From: Bemisia tabaci
Taxonomy: Eukaryota; Arthropoda; Insecta; Hemiptera; Aleyrodidae
Reading direction: 5' to 3'
Length of the DNA: 64,000 nucleotides
Assembly (NCBI RefSeq): GCF_918797505.1
Contig: NC_092796.1
Span: 28,096,098-28,160,097, forward strand
The notes under the pieces: model-generated
Told to the model about the DNA's origin: nothing
Database searches by the model: none
The model's input: the letters and a program-made list of their open reading frames with translations, nothing else
Position numbers and translations under genes: made by a program
In this document: in pieces, positions 23,789 to 37,559 of the stretch
How positions within the stretch are numbered: position 1 is the stretch's first letter
How the letters are laid out: each line of letters begins with the position of its first letter

Positions 23789-24329
23789 CTCTCCTTGGTT
23801 AAGGAAATACAGATGGTTTAGATGGTTTACTAACAATTTGTGGCATAATGAGGGAGTCAGCTTTGAAATCTAAGGGAAAAAGTGGTTTTCGAAAAATTTT
23901 GGGGTTTTGGATATTGTAAAGTCAGTTTGAGAAATGGGAGTACTAAAAATAAGAACTCTCTGTACTCCTGCTGAGAATGTAAATCTTATAGATGTAAGAG
24001 TTTGATTAGCTGCTTCATTCTTTTTTTCAACACATGCTTGTCTCAGTTTTACTTTGCCACTTATCTTCCCAGTGTTCGCAAACATATTACTCCATTTTCA
24101 AAAAAGGGGACTGGCATTTCCGCATGCTATTTTTCAAGAATAGGTATTTTTAGATTTTCAAAAAAAAGTATAACAAAATTTCAACGACTGAGGAGATTGT
24201 TTTCTTTCATCGGGATAAAACATGACTAGAAGTTTGCAATGCTGCGAATTAATTTTTTAATTTTGCTATCGATAACAATAGGAGAGTTATGTCCAAGTAG
24301 CTATGCTATCAAGACTGACTGACATTATC

Positions 24330-27300
24330 TCAGGGTAAATCTTTTCCTAGCAGCAAATCTTCAACATCACAGATTTCTCGGTACAAATCAGTGATCTTAC
24401 AGTCAAGTAAAAAACAACATTCTCTCAGCAACCACACAAATGAATTTGGAAATAGTTTGGTGAGGTGTACATCAAACTCAGCCACCTCTGAGCTGGTTGT
24501 TTTCCAAGGGTTGATGTGCAAAATCCAATAGTTTGTCATTGTCTTGTTTAATTCAAAAGATTTGCTTGATTTTGAACAATCACCGGCAGCATTAATCTCT
24601 CCATTTTTCCTCCGTTTCCTGGCAGTTGAGGTGACTGCTGCCTCCTTTTGGGCTTGGCATGAATCCAATCGGTTTTTCAACAATTGCATTGCTTCTGGAG
24701 GTAAATTCGAGGTCTGAGACAGTGCAGGCGTAGCTAATTTCTTTTTGGACTTACCAGAAACAAAAAAAGGGGCAAATTTGCATGATACCGCTGGAAGACC
24801 ATACACCCCTTGAGTCGGGAAACGGTCCATTCTTTGAACTTCCTCGATTTTCTTGATGGACAAGAGTTTATTCATTTCATCACTTACTGAGACCTGGATA
24901 CCCAATTTCTCTGCCAATTTCTGCAAACTAAAAAAAAGAAGAGAATAGAAACAATGACCACTTCTCAAAACGAAACAACTTTTGGAGGGAGGACCCCAAG
25001 TGGGCTCAAATAAAAACTTCAAGACTTTATTTGTTCGGTTGTTTAGTGTTATCCACAACATTATCTTCATTAGACCATTTTACGTCTTCTATTCTAGAAT
25101 TTTGACGGCAATTTGGTTGGTAATATTCAGAATTTGACAAAACTTATTTTTTTTTCTTCATAAAAAAAGGGTATGCATTTCCTTTGAAGAATATTTATAC
25201 TTTCAATGCTAAAAGCTATGATAGCATTCCTTGGTATACATTTGATGCTTCAAACGGAACCAATTTGTTTTAATGACATTTCCCGCTAAATCATGGGTTT
25301 TCCCAGGAAGGCAGCCTCTTGTCCCTCTCGGACTCTTCTGTTGCCAGATAAGTTGCTTTTTCAGCACTTTTCCCAGTTCAAACCCATGCAAAATATTCAC
25401 ATTTATTGCACAATCTGGTAACTGCTCGAGTGAAATAAAAAATGGTGGAATCCTTCCCCGCTTATATTAATGATATAAATTGAAAAAATAAAAGTCATAC
25501 AAATTGTTCATCATGAATGAAGTTTGCCTGTTCTGAATATACACTGTGCATATTGCCTTACGTCTTTTGGAGGAAAATAAAGAAAAATATGGAAATACAG
25601 AATAAATAATGTCGTTAAAAAAAGTGTTCAACTTTGGCTATAACGGAAAAAGAACTCAAGACCATTTAGGTCCCTCTTAACAAGAAAAACACATAAATGA
25701 AAAGACTGCATGACTTAAGTTGTTTAAAAAAGGAATGTCACTTGCGCCATTTTCAAAAAAAAAAAAAAAAAAAATGAAGAATACTTGCTTACTTTTTGAA
25801 AAAATTACATACGAATATGGAAACAGCAGATGATTTACATTGTTTAAAAAAAAGCGAGTCAATTAAGTCATCTGAGAGATAAAATTGAAGTTCACTTTGT
25901 CCTTTTTGACGAAGATAAATGAGAATACAGCAACAGTAGATGCTTTGTATTGTTTGTTGTTCCGTAGTAGGAGCTGAGTAGTCCGTAGTTCCATAGCTGA
26001 ACAAAAGTAAATTTTGTGATTTAGGGCTTAGGCTCCTTTTGTATGGACCAAGGCTCAGCTCAATTAGAAGCATCTATTCAATGATAGAGCAACAACTAGC
26101 CTAAACGTACAACTTTCAAAGATTTCTGAGAGAATCACCATCATTCTATTTTACTAAAAATCCTGCATTATCACATCTGCTGGAAATTTTCTGGATAGGT
26201 TGGGAAAAAAAATAAACTTACTAAGTCTCTTCTGCTAGAAATTTGACCGAAGTTTCGGGAAAATTTTGCTTCAGTAGAGTCAAAACAGCTGGTGAGATAG
26301 TATTTGAGTGGTGGGATAGCAACTCTTCTGAAAGACTGGAAAAAGGAGTCAAAGAGGGCTGCAAGTTGAGATCAGGTAAAACTAGCTTCTTATCAGTATT
26401 CAGTTCCAGACTAGGATCCAGATCTTTCAACAGGGAGGAGTAGAAGTCCACCATAGCAGATCCTAGATCAAAACGGAGACTCATTAATAACTCTGCAAAA
26501 ACCTACATAATTTAGGGCAAAAAGTTTAAAAAATTTCAAGTTTTAGCGTACTCTCTTGCATTTAAAATTAAATTATTGGAGCGTATTTCGGAGCAACATC
26601 TAACGGCATTTGCTGACAGCTGAAACTTGTAAATAAATTTAAAATGCAAAAGAGTAAACTCAAATTTTTCGAAATTCTATTCATTTCATGAGTCTGGCCT
26701 TGTTCATGGTTTTTCATTAATTTCCACAAACGATCAGTGCTCATTGACTTCATTAAACAATGATTTCTAGTCATTACAAAATACATATAGTGGCGAGTGC
26801 AAAATAGGGATTTTTAAACTACATATACTGATAAACCTCCAAACATCACACAGATTTTCGTTGGCACTGAGAACCTAAAGTGAGAGAGCAAAGTTAACTG
26901 CTAGTCTTTGTCCCTTGGGGATGGGAATTTAGGGTTTCCCTTAATTACATTATGTGTGAAAATGCACTTAAATTCCGGAGAAAAAATAAGTGGTTTGTGA
27001 GATTCTCAAAAGTTCTGATTATTTCGTATAATTTTATTTCAAACTAACACTAAGTCCGAAGTAAATGAGGTTCTACAGGAGTGCAGGAAGTTCCCAGCCT
27101 TTCTCATGTTAAAAACCCCTTTTTCCCAAAAATTTTTAAAACTATGACCATTTTTTGTTCTTTTACTGCAAACAGCAGCAACTTTGTATACCAGAATGCA
27201 AATTCTACTGAGATTTTACGGAGACACTCAATTTTAATGCTTTTGCGAAATGGCTATCCCAATTTTCATAGCCTTTCCAATTTTTCACACTGGCAACCAA

Positions 27301-30300
27301 GCAAGCGATCATAATCACATAATCCAGAAATGTCTGGAGGTTTTAAAGTATAAATTCAGTTTAACAAAGACAAACAAATCTCTGTATAGAAATTTACTTA
27401 CTCCGAACACCAGGAGGTAGAACTTGTTTCTGCCAGTACCTTAATAAAAGATTAGCATCGAACATCTTATCCTGATGCAATCTTAAGAAAGTTGGATAAT
27501 GGTGCAATGCAATAAGAGTTTTCCGACAAGTTATATACTTCCTCCATTCATTCCATTCAAACAGAATTGGCTCGTCAAGCTTGTGTTTCCTAATTTTCCT
27601 GCAATACACAAAAATAGATTTAAGTCCTCTGATAAAGTTTGATCACATTTGAAACAAGAAAACATCTTGGAAATCTTAGCACTGAAAACACAGCTTTAAT
27701 AGACTAATGAACAAGGTGTGAATAAAAGCATTTTGATGTATGTTTCTCCATGAAAATTTGACGAAGAGCTTGATTTGTACTTCGAAAATTAATGAAAGTA
27801 ACTCCCAACGCAGATATTAACGCTTTTTTACGCATCAATTCAAACTTTCTGCTCATAAAAATCAATGAATGAAAAAAAAAAAAAAAAATAAAAAAAAAAA
27901 AAAAAACATGATTCACTTTAGTTGGATTGCATACTATATGTTACTATGGCAGTCTCAGCAGGATGAAAATATGACAACCTCAATATCGGCGCTTCTACTC
28001 AGCTATTGTACAATGTTCACATTTTGGACAACACAGAGTGGGGAAGCAACACTGCCTATTAAGAAGCTTCCAGTGCTCAATTTGATTCAGGGTACTTTGA
28101 GTGCGCAAGAAATTTGACTTTTTCGTGACCATTTGCTTAATAAAAATGTTAAAATCTTGTTAGGAAGTTGATTTCTGCAACTCTTGTGGCACAAAGCGCA
28201 CTCCAAGTGCAATGGTAAAGCAATTACAAATATCAGAATGCTTAGATTTGTACCTTGTCTAGTGGTCCATTCTCATCTACTAGATTCTACAAGAATAAAA
28301 AACTCATTTTCTTCCTTCATCTTTTTTTCGACATAGTAGGTATTCGTGAATGCAAAGAAATGAATTTCATTCCTTCAAAGCGTCATTGTGACCCAAACAA
28401 TTGTTCAAATACTGCTGTTGAAATAAACTCTAGTATGAGAGTTCAAAATTCTTCATAGATTAAGTAAAAAGAACTACATTCAGAAACTTCAGATCAGAAA
28501 CTTGAGATGGAAAAAACTTGCATATCGATGGTGAAACCACCAAACCCTCAACCTCAATGGCGCTGTTTGAAAATTTTCCCTCATATTTCATTTTTGCAAG
28601 GAATTATTCTTCAATATTTGGGCAACGATCCGTTTAGAAGTTATGAACATTTAAGTTAATGGTGCGCAAGTATCAGAAAACTTCTTGGAAAATTAGGACA
28701 GCTCTTATTCAAAGACCTCTTCTCATTTCCGAGGCCCCAATAGGAACTCCGAATTAGAGGGAGGGGAAGGGGTGCAGGTAACTGCACAACACACAGGGAG
28801 GGCAAGAGGCAGTACTGATAGTTGGTAATGGTTACAGATTATGGTTATGAACCATTATTTTATGCAAATAAAATTAGATAATGTAGCAAACTAATTAAAA
28901 TGAAATAAAACGAACTTGTTGATTGCGGCTGCCACTTTAGATTGTTCATACTCGGTGACGTCGTCCAGAGAAAAGAATAGCTTCATGACGAAAATGATGC
29001 AAGCCATTACAATTACGTCATACCTATACTTGTAATGAAGTGTATTCCTCTTCAGAGGCACAATTTCACTGACAGGATAAAGTTTTATGATCAACTGAGT
29101 CCACTCAACCACCATCACTGAAAAAGGTCAACACAACCGTAAATTACTCGTTGATACTGATGATAGAGTTAAGTACTCGTGTAAGAAGATGACAAAGAGT
29201 TCACACACTCCTGTCGGGAATCAAAATTTAAAAGTTTCAAACATTAGAATTGAAGACTTGTTCCAAATCAGATAATAATAGGAACTGTTACAGACATTCC
29301 TTACGTATAATTTCAATTGATTTAAGGCTTTTGTTTTTGCAAAAAAACAGAAACAAAGGGAAAGCAAAAACTTGAAAACAATTGAAAGCATCTGCAAGAT
29401 CTTGCGTTTAGTTAGGTTCGGTTTTTGTGCGTTTCTTGCGAACCTGGTCGTCGGCAACTAAGAAAAACTGCCTGTGGACGCCAGAAAATTTAAAAAGGCG
29501 CGTTAGAGGCTCTGCTAATTGCAAACTAATGTGTGAATTTTAGACTTCCTTGATGTGCCCATTGTCATTTTCATGTTATTATATAGACAGATACACTTGG
29601 CTGTATATCTTGCTTGCAAGAGAATCATTACTTGAATGTCAACAGCAAATTACTGAAAATGATCAAATTCTGTGAGAACCCGTGTGTTCAGCAGGTTATC
29701 AGCAATCAGATAAGCCCACAAAAACGTCCATCGGATCATTTGTTGGCTTGCAAAGTTTGGTTTCTGACTGATCACACAAACCATATAAAATGTTACGTAG
29801 TGATGAACAAAGACTTCAAAAAGATGATTAAATATTTTAGTGCTTGGAAGTTCCACTATAAATTAACACATTTTGATAATGTCTGCACAAACTATCCTTT
29901 GATATCTCTTGAACACAAGGTTATTAAACAAACTTTACTGACCAGGTAACTGGAGCTCCTGACAATACCTAGCACATAGCTGCCCCAGATTTGGACGGTA
30001 GGTGACATTCATATACCTTAGTAGGGCTGCCACCTCTGTATCGACGCTATCAGGTCTGGGCATGGTTAAATGAGTTGAAGGACTGTACAACATCGGGTCA
30101 CATTTGGCTAAAATGTGCTCAGGCACCAAATTAGCAATGTGGAATAATGATAAAAATTTATTTTCGGCTAGCCTGCAAAAAAAAAAGATTTTCAGATGGA
30201 GGCGCAGATTGGAAAAAAACACATTGTGATGCATCGGATAAAAGCCAGAGGTTTGAAAGGAGCTGAAAATTCAACTTCTAACTTACGGTATGGCAAATAA

Positions 30301-33300
30301 GGCGCACAATCCGCCACGACTGACACTGAAGCAAGCGACGAGTCGAGCAAAGATTCGGTTCTGTTGTGCCCGGCAAATAAGCAGCAGAATTGACTCCCTT
30401 ATTCCGCTCATTCCATCATATAGGCCGGTCAGTTTTCGATGTTAACTCACAGGGGATGTGCTGTGTAAAATGAATTATTTACTTTCTGTAAGCTTCTTGT
30501 AAGAGGAAATAGAGCAGGAGGAGTTTGTGTGATTTGCATATATGCACAATTTATTTGGCCGACGGCCTTTGAGTGCAGTTTTCCAGGTGCAGAGGAGGGA
30601 AGGGGCATTCTTGAATCTTATAACCCGCAAACTTATGGACAATGACACAAACACTACTTAATTACGACCTTGTGCCGCGCGTCAGCACTGTAGAACAATG
30701 ACTGGTGTCATGCGCTCGCGCCCTCCCTCATCAATCTTCGTTTTGACTCATGAAATAGGGATAAACTCGGCGGAATTCGCAGGGCGTTCTGCCGTATCCG
30801 TTCCAGTGCTTATTAGCCGTGCCCATGCAAAAAGCGTATGACAGATTTTTCCGTTGTCGGTCGCTGGGCATTCCGCCCGGCAGATTGCGCGCCTTGTTTG
30901 CTGTACCTTTAGTATCTTAACTGAAAGCTTATTGGCAACCTTACATGTTGCTTTCTCAGACCTCTTTTTCAGCACTTTCTCGCTGAAAATCAAACTACAA
31001 AATTGTGATTTTCAATCCATCCGTTGATTAGATGTATGTGCCTGAAAATTTATAATGAAAATTTAGAGAGTAGCTGCATCTCCCGAATGCAATGGAAATA
31101 ATACTAGAGTGAAAAAACAAAGAGACAGCAAGAGTACCGAAATAAATCTGAGGTAAGTACTTCAGTGTCCATGATGACTAAAGCACATCGTAAAACTGCT
31201 ATTAAAGTTGTTAGGTTAAATGGAAAAATTTCATCTTTGATTTTGGTGTCAACTGGCGTTCCATTTTTAATTGCTTCATCGAGTGCCTTTTTCGCTTTGG
31301 GATTTAAGAGGACCCTGAAAAAAAGAAAGCAGAGAAAAAGATGAAACATAAAGATTTGATTAGACAGCATAGAATTGAACGCAGAGTAAAATTTACTGAG
31401 AAACTACTGAAAATTAGTGAATGCTGTCTCACTAAATAGTTAAGTTGAAGTCAAAACCTGTAATGTGGTCAAAACTATTTTTGTCTGGTCACTAATGATT
31501 TTGACCGGACAAAATCAAATTTTCGAATTTTTCTTTGGTCAAAACACAATATTATAGAAAAATATCGACGGTGAAACTCCCAAACCACGTATCTCGGTTT
31601 GCGACTTGCAGACTTCCTGTCATAGTTTACTTTTTTATTAGAGAACACCTTAACGTCAATTCTATAAAACCTCCTTCATTTTTCTTCTTTGTGCGAAGAA
31701 AATTCTGTGAAAACTTCAAGGTTTAATGTTGATTTGTTCTCCTTTAAAAAAATAAAAAGGGAGCGGAGATTCCAAAACACGGCGAACGAGATACAAGGTT
31801 CGGGAGTTTCACCGTTGATATGCATTATGGCCAAACAAAACTTGTGGTGACCGGTCAAAAACTAAAATATGAGGAAAAAAACATTTTTATTACATGCTTT
31901 TTCCTCTTATTTTGGCTTTCAACTACAAGGCGATGGTTGGAACTGATTTTAACCAGTCACTACTAGTTTTGTTCAGAGCTGTTGAATTGAGAATTTTTTA
32001 ATTCAATTGCGACTAAAGAAATCAACTGGACTTGCGATTGCAATTAAGATGAGGGAAAAGCCCTCATTTTTTTGTAGCTTCTGAGACCAAAAGAGTGAAA
32101 GTATTTTTATTATTGAAGAATTTTTCTACAGACTTTGAAAGCTGAAAATTTTCCTTCAATTTTGTTTTTTTTCTTAAAGGTTGATTCATTGTCTTATTTT
32201 CTTTTAAAAAAAAAAATCTCTTTCACTCAAAATAAGCTCCCGCTCCTAGGATCAGTAAGACGGGAGAAGAGCTTTAAAAAACATAATTAACACAGCACAA
32301 GAGACAGGAGAGAATCAGCCCAAGATTTAATAAAAATAAACTCACAAGGTACCACTGCGCTAGGGTACATCTGTCTGTTCGCTGACAACTTGATCCCGTA
32401 ATGACTCCCTGATATACGTTTCATTTTAATGAGCACAAAATCATTTTTGAGAGATATTCAGTTCCTGAAATACAACCGTTTTAAGTTCAATTCCTTCTCT
32501 CAAGAAGTGGACAGCTCTTAAAAAGTATAATGAAGATTACTTGAAATGCACAACAGTTATGTTCTTTCAAATCTTTCAAAACAAATTTCAGGGGAACAGG
32601 GGAACACATCAGTTTCCTTACAAGTCTGGACAAACACACAACCATACTCAGATATGTCATGGCAACGAAATTCAGCTGAATGAGTTAGAAACTTTACATT
32701 CAATTCTGTTGACATTTGTACTTCAATAGAAATTCACCTACGTGTTCTTCCGTTTTTCTAAATCATCTGCCATCAAATTATCCAAGGTTTGACTCATTTG
32801 ACTCGCTTCTAAAGCAGCACTTTCTTGCTCTTTTTGGTGGAGTTTCATCTGAAATTAAAGACAAAATAGTATAAAAACTCTGACTTTATCAACACAAACT
32901 ACTGTGACTTAAATTACGTGCTAAGAATTGGAAATAGGGTGTCAAGCAAATTTTTCTCTCCCTTCTCCTGTGTCCTCTTTGATTCTTTGTCTCCGTAACT
33001 TTTCTTCCTTATCAGAAGAAACGTGAAAGTAAACATAGCTCATTGCAAAATATCAGTCCAAATTGGTAGAGTTCAAATTTCCGAGGGGAAATATTCCCTA
33101 TAGACCAAGGAAAGCACTGCGGGACTTAGTGTAGAAACACCATGAAGTTATGCAAAAACCCATGGTTTTGATTCTGAATTTACAGAATTTTTAGAAACAA
33201 CATCATTTTGGATTTTGGGTTTTATGGCGACCATTTCTTGAAGTTAGCATGGAACATTAAAATTGCTGCCCAAAAAGATTCCTAAGGTCTTCCTACACAG

Positions 33301-35930
33301 AGTTGCAATAACACATGAAGTTTCGACTAGGAGAGGAAAAAGAAAAATAGAAAGATTACTCACCAAATCTTTCCTTAAAACTTGAGTTCTATTTTTGCTA
33401 CGTTTGTTGCGCTCTTTTCCTTCTTTCAATTTTCCACCTGCTCTGAGGAGTTGGGATTTATTTGTTATCCCAAAAAGGTCTCTCTTTATATTCTTCACTC
33501 CGTACAAAATATGAGCATCACTAAAACATAGAAAACAAAAGAGGAAACTTGGAGAAGTTTCTCTGGGTGCAATTTCGGGTATAGGTTAAGCGGAGAGAAA
33601 CCTCATTGACTCTCAGAAATAATGCTGATTTGAGTTCTATTTAAATGTTAATATGAAAGGCAACCAATAGCATTCTGATTTCTGAAATAAATCAACTACA
33701 CAGCAGCAAAATTAGATACAGTGCGGGCTTGCTGATTCCGATCCTTAAATTCCAAAAGTTCTGTGAAGTATTTCAAAACCATTATAACTCATTCTACGAA
33801 CAAAGGTGGTGTGATGCTTCAGCCAATAGACCAAATCATAGGTCAGCAAGACCTCTCATGATCTGGTCATCAAATCAGCTATTTGTTGCAAGATTCTCAT
33901 TAGTGACAAAAATAAATAAAACAGAATAGCGATCAAATTGAAATAATAAAAGCAAGGAATTCTATTAGCGCCTGCCTGACATCCGTTGAACATGGAATGC
34001 TTGTGTTTAGTTTCTTCATTAGAAACAAGAAATAACCCAAAAAAGTTGCTTTTTTTTCGAGGAACTTGATCTAATCAATCTCTTTCACCTCTAAGAAAAT
34101 ATTGAACAACTGAATTTACTAGATATATATGAAAACTTACAGTTTATTGGTATGTATTCCAAGCCGTGGTTTCTCAGTCTTATCTTCAGAGAAAAATGCT
34201 ACTTTTGATAAACTTAAAATTTTTGCCCAAACTTGCAGAGCCACAACCTTTAACTGTGGATCAATGCCCATTTGGATGAGTTCATCAACCCATCCTTTCA
34301 GTGCATAGTTGTAAATTTCCCAGGATGTATATTCGTAAAAATATTTTTGATGAGCAGTGACCTGTCCTAAAAATAGAAACAAAAAGTTGATTAAAAGCTC
34401 AATTTACTGCCCTCATGATGGCTCAAAAAAGAGGCATTATTGTTGCTACTCCAATTATGGGCTACTTGGTTCCACTGTGTAAAGTAATACAGAAAACCTA
34501 AGAGTACAATGATCATCACGTACCACCCATTTAGTTACATTGGGCAAAACTCATAAAGTGAATTAGTGGGTCCATTTGGTAAAACTGGATCAAAAGAATC
34601 TATAAATAAATTTATTTGTTAATAACAATATGAAACTTTAATTCACGTATTACATAGATAAAAGCAAACAACATTGCCACCCAACAGCTTCGAGTAGCAT
34701 GTTTGGTGCGAGATATTTGCTGTTTTTTACACTAAACCAATGTAAAATTATTGAGTTCTCCATGCACTACGGCAACACTGCTCATTTTCAACTTGTGATG
34801 TCCATATTCTGCCAAACACATCTGTTTCAATTCTCATCAGTGAAAACAATTTATAAGAGTTTTTTCTGCTTCTTCCACATCAAACAATTTTGAGAAAAAA
34901 ATCCATATTTACTCTTTAATCTCAAGGCTAATGAAAATGAATTGAAACAATTTTGAGTGAGTGATCCATGACTGGTGAGCTGATCTATTGATAAGCAGCA
35001 CCGTTGGGTTTGTTTGGGTGTATTTAAGTGATCTAACGCTGAGCAATCTGGGCTACCATTCATCAAATATGACTAAGCTTAAACCTTAGAAAATCAGTCG
35101 CTACATTTAAAAGCAAAGATTTTCACCAAAGACTTACTTTTATTGACACCGATGGAAGCACTACCAGGGACAACTGCTTCGACTTCCTCTTCAATCTCTT
35201 GGTTTGTGTAATCATTTGCATCGACTAGTTGTGACACATCCTGAAAAAATTCATGAAAAATGAAAGGAAAAAGGGGGAAAGCAAGAGCGATTGCGGTGAA
35301 AACTGAAAATTAAACAAACCAAAAAATCAACATGTAAGGGCAAAGGAAAGACTACTGTGTAAGCTACAATGCGAAACCAGAATGCTGCTAGAGGGAATAT
35401 GATGTTGGATGAAATCTAAAAAATAGCAGACCCTCGAGAAGTTTCAACTCCTTCACAAAATTTTAGTAGATAACTAAATTACAAAACAGTATTTTCTCAA
35501 AATGGAGAAACTTCGGTACGCGGGCTACTAAGATTACTATTTTTAAATGCAAACTTCGAAAGGCATGATATTGCATGCTGCTTAGCATTTTCCACGGTAT
35601 TACTTAGCCCCAAGATTTTTTAGAATTTTGTGTCCAGCACTTATCTATGCTCTGATATTTATAACTCAATTTTGGGTTTTTGAAGAGTGAGATATCTGTT
35701 CCCTTGGACAGTAAATGAAGAAGTTATTCATGCAAAAATTCACGAAACACATTTTTAAAAACAGAATGACTTTTACTAGAGTGTTCGTTGAGTCCTAATG
35801 AACAGATAAGTAAACATTCTTCTGAGTGACTTACATTAAGTGCAGTACCGCATGTATCACAAAAGTACATGCCATTGTCCAGAGAGTATTGAGTGGATCC
35901 ACACACAGCACAAGCACTGAATTCGGGCAT
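24330..35930 (-). CDS. TAF1B: TAF1B / RRN7: TFIIB-like subunit of the RNA polymerase I core initiation factor
   Basis: Twelve exons join in phase with GT-AG borders: 35930-35835, 35240-35138, 34366-34141, 33520-33364, 32848-32742, 31314-31138, 30172-29943, 29117-28916, 27598-27402, 26492-26222, 25996-25793 and 24927-24330. They give 855 residues, longer than vertebrate TAF1B (about 590) and close to the size I recall for flies. Residues 7-27 form the N-terminal zinc ribbon (CAVC..CDTC). About residues 76-140 hold the first cyclin-like fold (TSWEIYNYALKGWVDELIQMG). Exons 6-9 carry the rest of the cyclin folds, including KLFFSLDDVTEYEQS. A basic, possibly nuclear-localising ARKRRKNG sits near residue 760, and the C-terminus has NYWILHINPWK and FVWLLRECCFLLDCKITDLY. 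TAF1B is in SL1/TIF-IB (core factor in yeast) and recruits Pol I to rDNA promoters in the nucleolus. Exon 1 starts at an acceptor (GTGCAG|ATAAAT), so a 5' non-coding exon lies upstream. I saw no frameshift. Exon 8's donor (ACAA|GTTCGT) is weak. Confidence 0.9.
28508..28610. mobile_element. Fragment of the ATCGACGGTGAAAC foldback family in a TAF1B intron
   Basis: Starting TGCATATCGATGGTGAAAC, this matches the left end of the element at 31558-31822 and then diverges. It lies in the intron between TAF1B exons 8 and 9. Confidence 0.5.
31558..31822. mobile_element. Foldback MITE in TAF1B intron 5
   Basis: Terminal inverted repeats of about 35 bp (ATATCGACGGTGAAACTCCC and its reverse complement at 31790-31822) enclose a ~195-bp non-coding interior. 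Related copies or fragments are at 1048-1190, 28508-28610 and 58945-59165. It sits between exons 5 and 6 of TAF1B, away from splice sites. Confidence 0.7.
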
Positions 35931-35936
35931 ATTTAT

Positions 35937-37090
35937 CTGCACAGAAAGGTGATAAAGACATTATAATCACTCTTGGTTTAGGTCCACTTGATTAATATCC
36001 TGAAATACACTTGATTTCCACGATAATAAAAGAACTGAGCAATTTTGAGGAGTGCCTGAGTCACTTCTACAGACACTGACCGAAGTCAGGAAAAGACATC
36101 ATCAATTTGATACTTAAGAGGTAAAAAATGACTGATGACCAGCAAGAATGGGTCTGTTTTACACAGGGATTACATGACCCTTAACCACCGAAAACGGATG
36201 AAACAGGATTCACTGAAAGTAGAAGAAGGAATTGGGTATTCAATGCAAGGCAAAGACATTGAATCACGTAGACCGTGCGTCAGGCTCGGTTTAGCACAGG
36301 CAGAGCGAGACAAGTCTCTCGGAGCCCCATGATGGGCGGGCGGGGAAGGGAAGAGAGCGTGTGTCCCAAGCACTTGAAGAGACTGCAGAAAGGCAATGGA
36401 GAATTCATTCGTGCGCTCAGTTTTTCGCGAATATCTCGTTTCGAGTCCATTTTCAGACAAAATTCCGAAGAAGAAAAGTTTTGGAACATATAATTTTACA
36501 ACCTAAGAGCAATGTTTCATTTTTCCGAACTAGGACTACATGAGTCTACATAATTCAATGTCTTTTATGCAAGGACTTTGGTTGTAGACTTACAGAAGGA
36601 GAGTATTTGAAACTTACTGGACTTAACAGATTAGTAAAAAAATGGTGTTATGCCTTCACCATGCGTCTGAGAAACATGAGACTTCAAACATAAGATTCGG
36701 CTTAGAGGTCATGCTTTATTATGCAATGCTCAAACCGAAGAGCTTTAAGTGGAGTGCGTTACATTATTTGAAAAGAAGCTAAAAAAAATATGTTCTTACG
36801 TTTTAAAGGTTGAGCTAGCAGGAGCCCTCAGAACAGGTCAAACAAGATCAAGAGGCTTTAGGTACCCATTTAACGAGTAAAATGATGAAGCTGAGACTTC
36901 AAAAGGTAGTCAAACTCTTAATGTAATCATAGATGTATCAATCCAAAGAAGAAGTTTGATATTAAATTATTAACACAAGCATGAACACAGAAGCACGAAC
37001 AGCACGAAGAAACCTTCAGTTTTCACATGTTGTTTACTTTCTGCTCTCCCTAACCTCAAAATTCTCACAAACAAAACACAACACCCAAAC
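35937..37090. other. TAF1B 5' intron / leader region
   Basis: No coding sequence is seen. A GC-richer block at about 36230-36450 interrupts the AT-rich intron and resembles an inserted element, but its ends are not clear. A non-coding first exon of TAF1B must lie here or just upstream, since exon 1 of the CDS begins at a splice acceptor at 35936. Confidence 0.45.
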
Positions 37091-37175
37091 CTCACGTTCA
37101 TTGGCTACATAGAGTACTCTATGATTGGCTACCGCACATTTCGTTTGAAATTTGCGCGGGAAATTCAAAATGACG
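37090..37175 (-). promoter_or_regulatory. Promoter-like block of TAF1B: two CCAAT boxes and an E2F-like site
   Basis: Read on the minus strand this contains TTTCCCGCGCAAA (37163-37151, an E2F-type site) and two AGCCAAT motifs (37130-37124 and 37106-37100). The two motifs flank a short palindrome, TAGAGTACTCTA. CCAAT and E2F sites are common in promoters of growth-linked genes, which suits a Pol I factor. There is no TATA box. The start site would lie at about 36990-37080. Confidence 0.5.
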
Positions 37176-37456
37176 CACCGTACATCCGTCGAGCGACAGA
37201 GCACAGGGAAGACTTTCATGAGCCGCTATGTACCGTCCGCAGCGCGCATGGCGCACGACCTGCCTTTCATTATTACACTTCATCTAGCGTAGAGAGTTCA
37301 CTTATTGCTACACACGACCAGTGTGTAATTTTAAAAGTCAAAAATTTAAAAAAAAAAAAATAAAAAAAAAAATTACACGATGTACGAGTTTCTCCACCAG
37401 GGAGCTCTCCCCGCAAGAAATCGTTCGTCCGTCGGGGGCGGCGCGGCATGCTACCA

Positions 37457-37559
37457 GCGCGAAACTTGCACTGACGCCTACAAACCTAAAGGGCTACCGC
37501 ACGCATTGCGCAATGCTTGAAGTATCTCTTTAGGTTTGTAGGCGTCAGTGCGCGTTTCG
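37457..37559. repeat. Long hairpin with GCCTACAAACCTAA arms
   Basis: A palindrome centred near 37508 (ACGCATTGC|GCAATGC) has arms of about 45 bp running out through AAACCTAAAG and TGTAGGCGTCAGTGC. The same hairpin, with small changes, is embedded at 50103-50195 and 52135-52225 inside two larger elements, and half of it is tandemly repeated at 60211-60350. The flanks are very CpG-rich. It looks like a mobile hairpin in its own right. Confidence 0.7.

Larger units (their letters stand above)
20901..24329. other. GINS4 3' UTR and convergent intergenic region
   Basis: GINS4 and TAF1B are transcribed towards each other across this interval. No coding exon is visible. It contains a fragment of the GAGGGGCTTGGAGG foldback family (about 21488-21655), a possible hAT-type element (22945-23156) and a 130-bp hairpin (23660-23788). 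An ATTAAA on the minus strand at 24256-24261, about 70 nt past the TAF1B stop, could serve as its poly(A) signal. Confidence 0.55.

Noticed and set aside
30660..30960. GC-richer insert in TAF1B intron 6, considered as a tRNA-derived SINE
   Set aside because: I could not find A-box or B-box motifs or a clear tail, and no second copy in the window.
36135..36543. Several overlapping frames on both strands upstream of TAF1B
   Set aside because: They overlap in many frames inside a GC-richer insert of the 5' intron; no protein family is recognisable.
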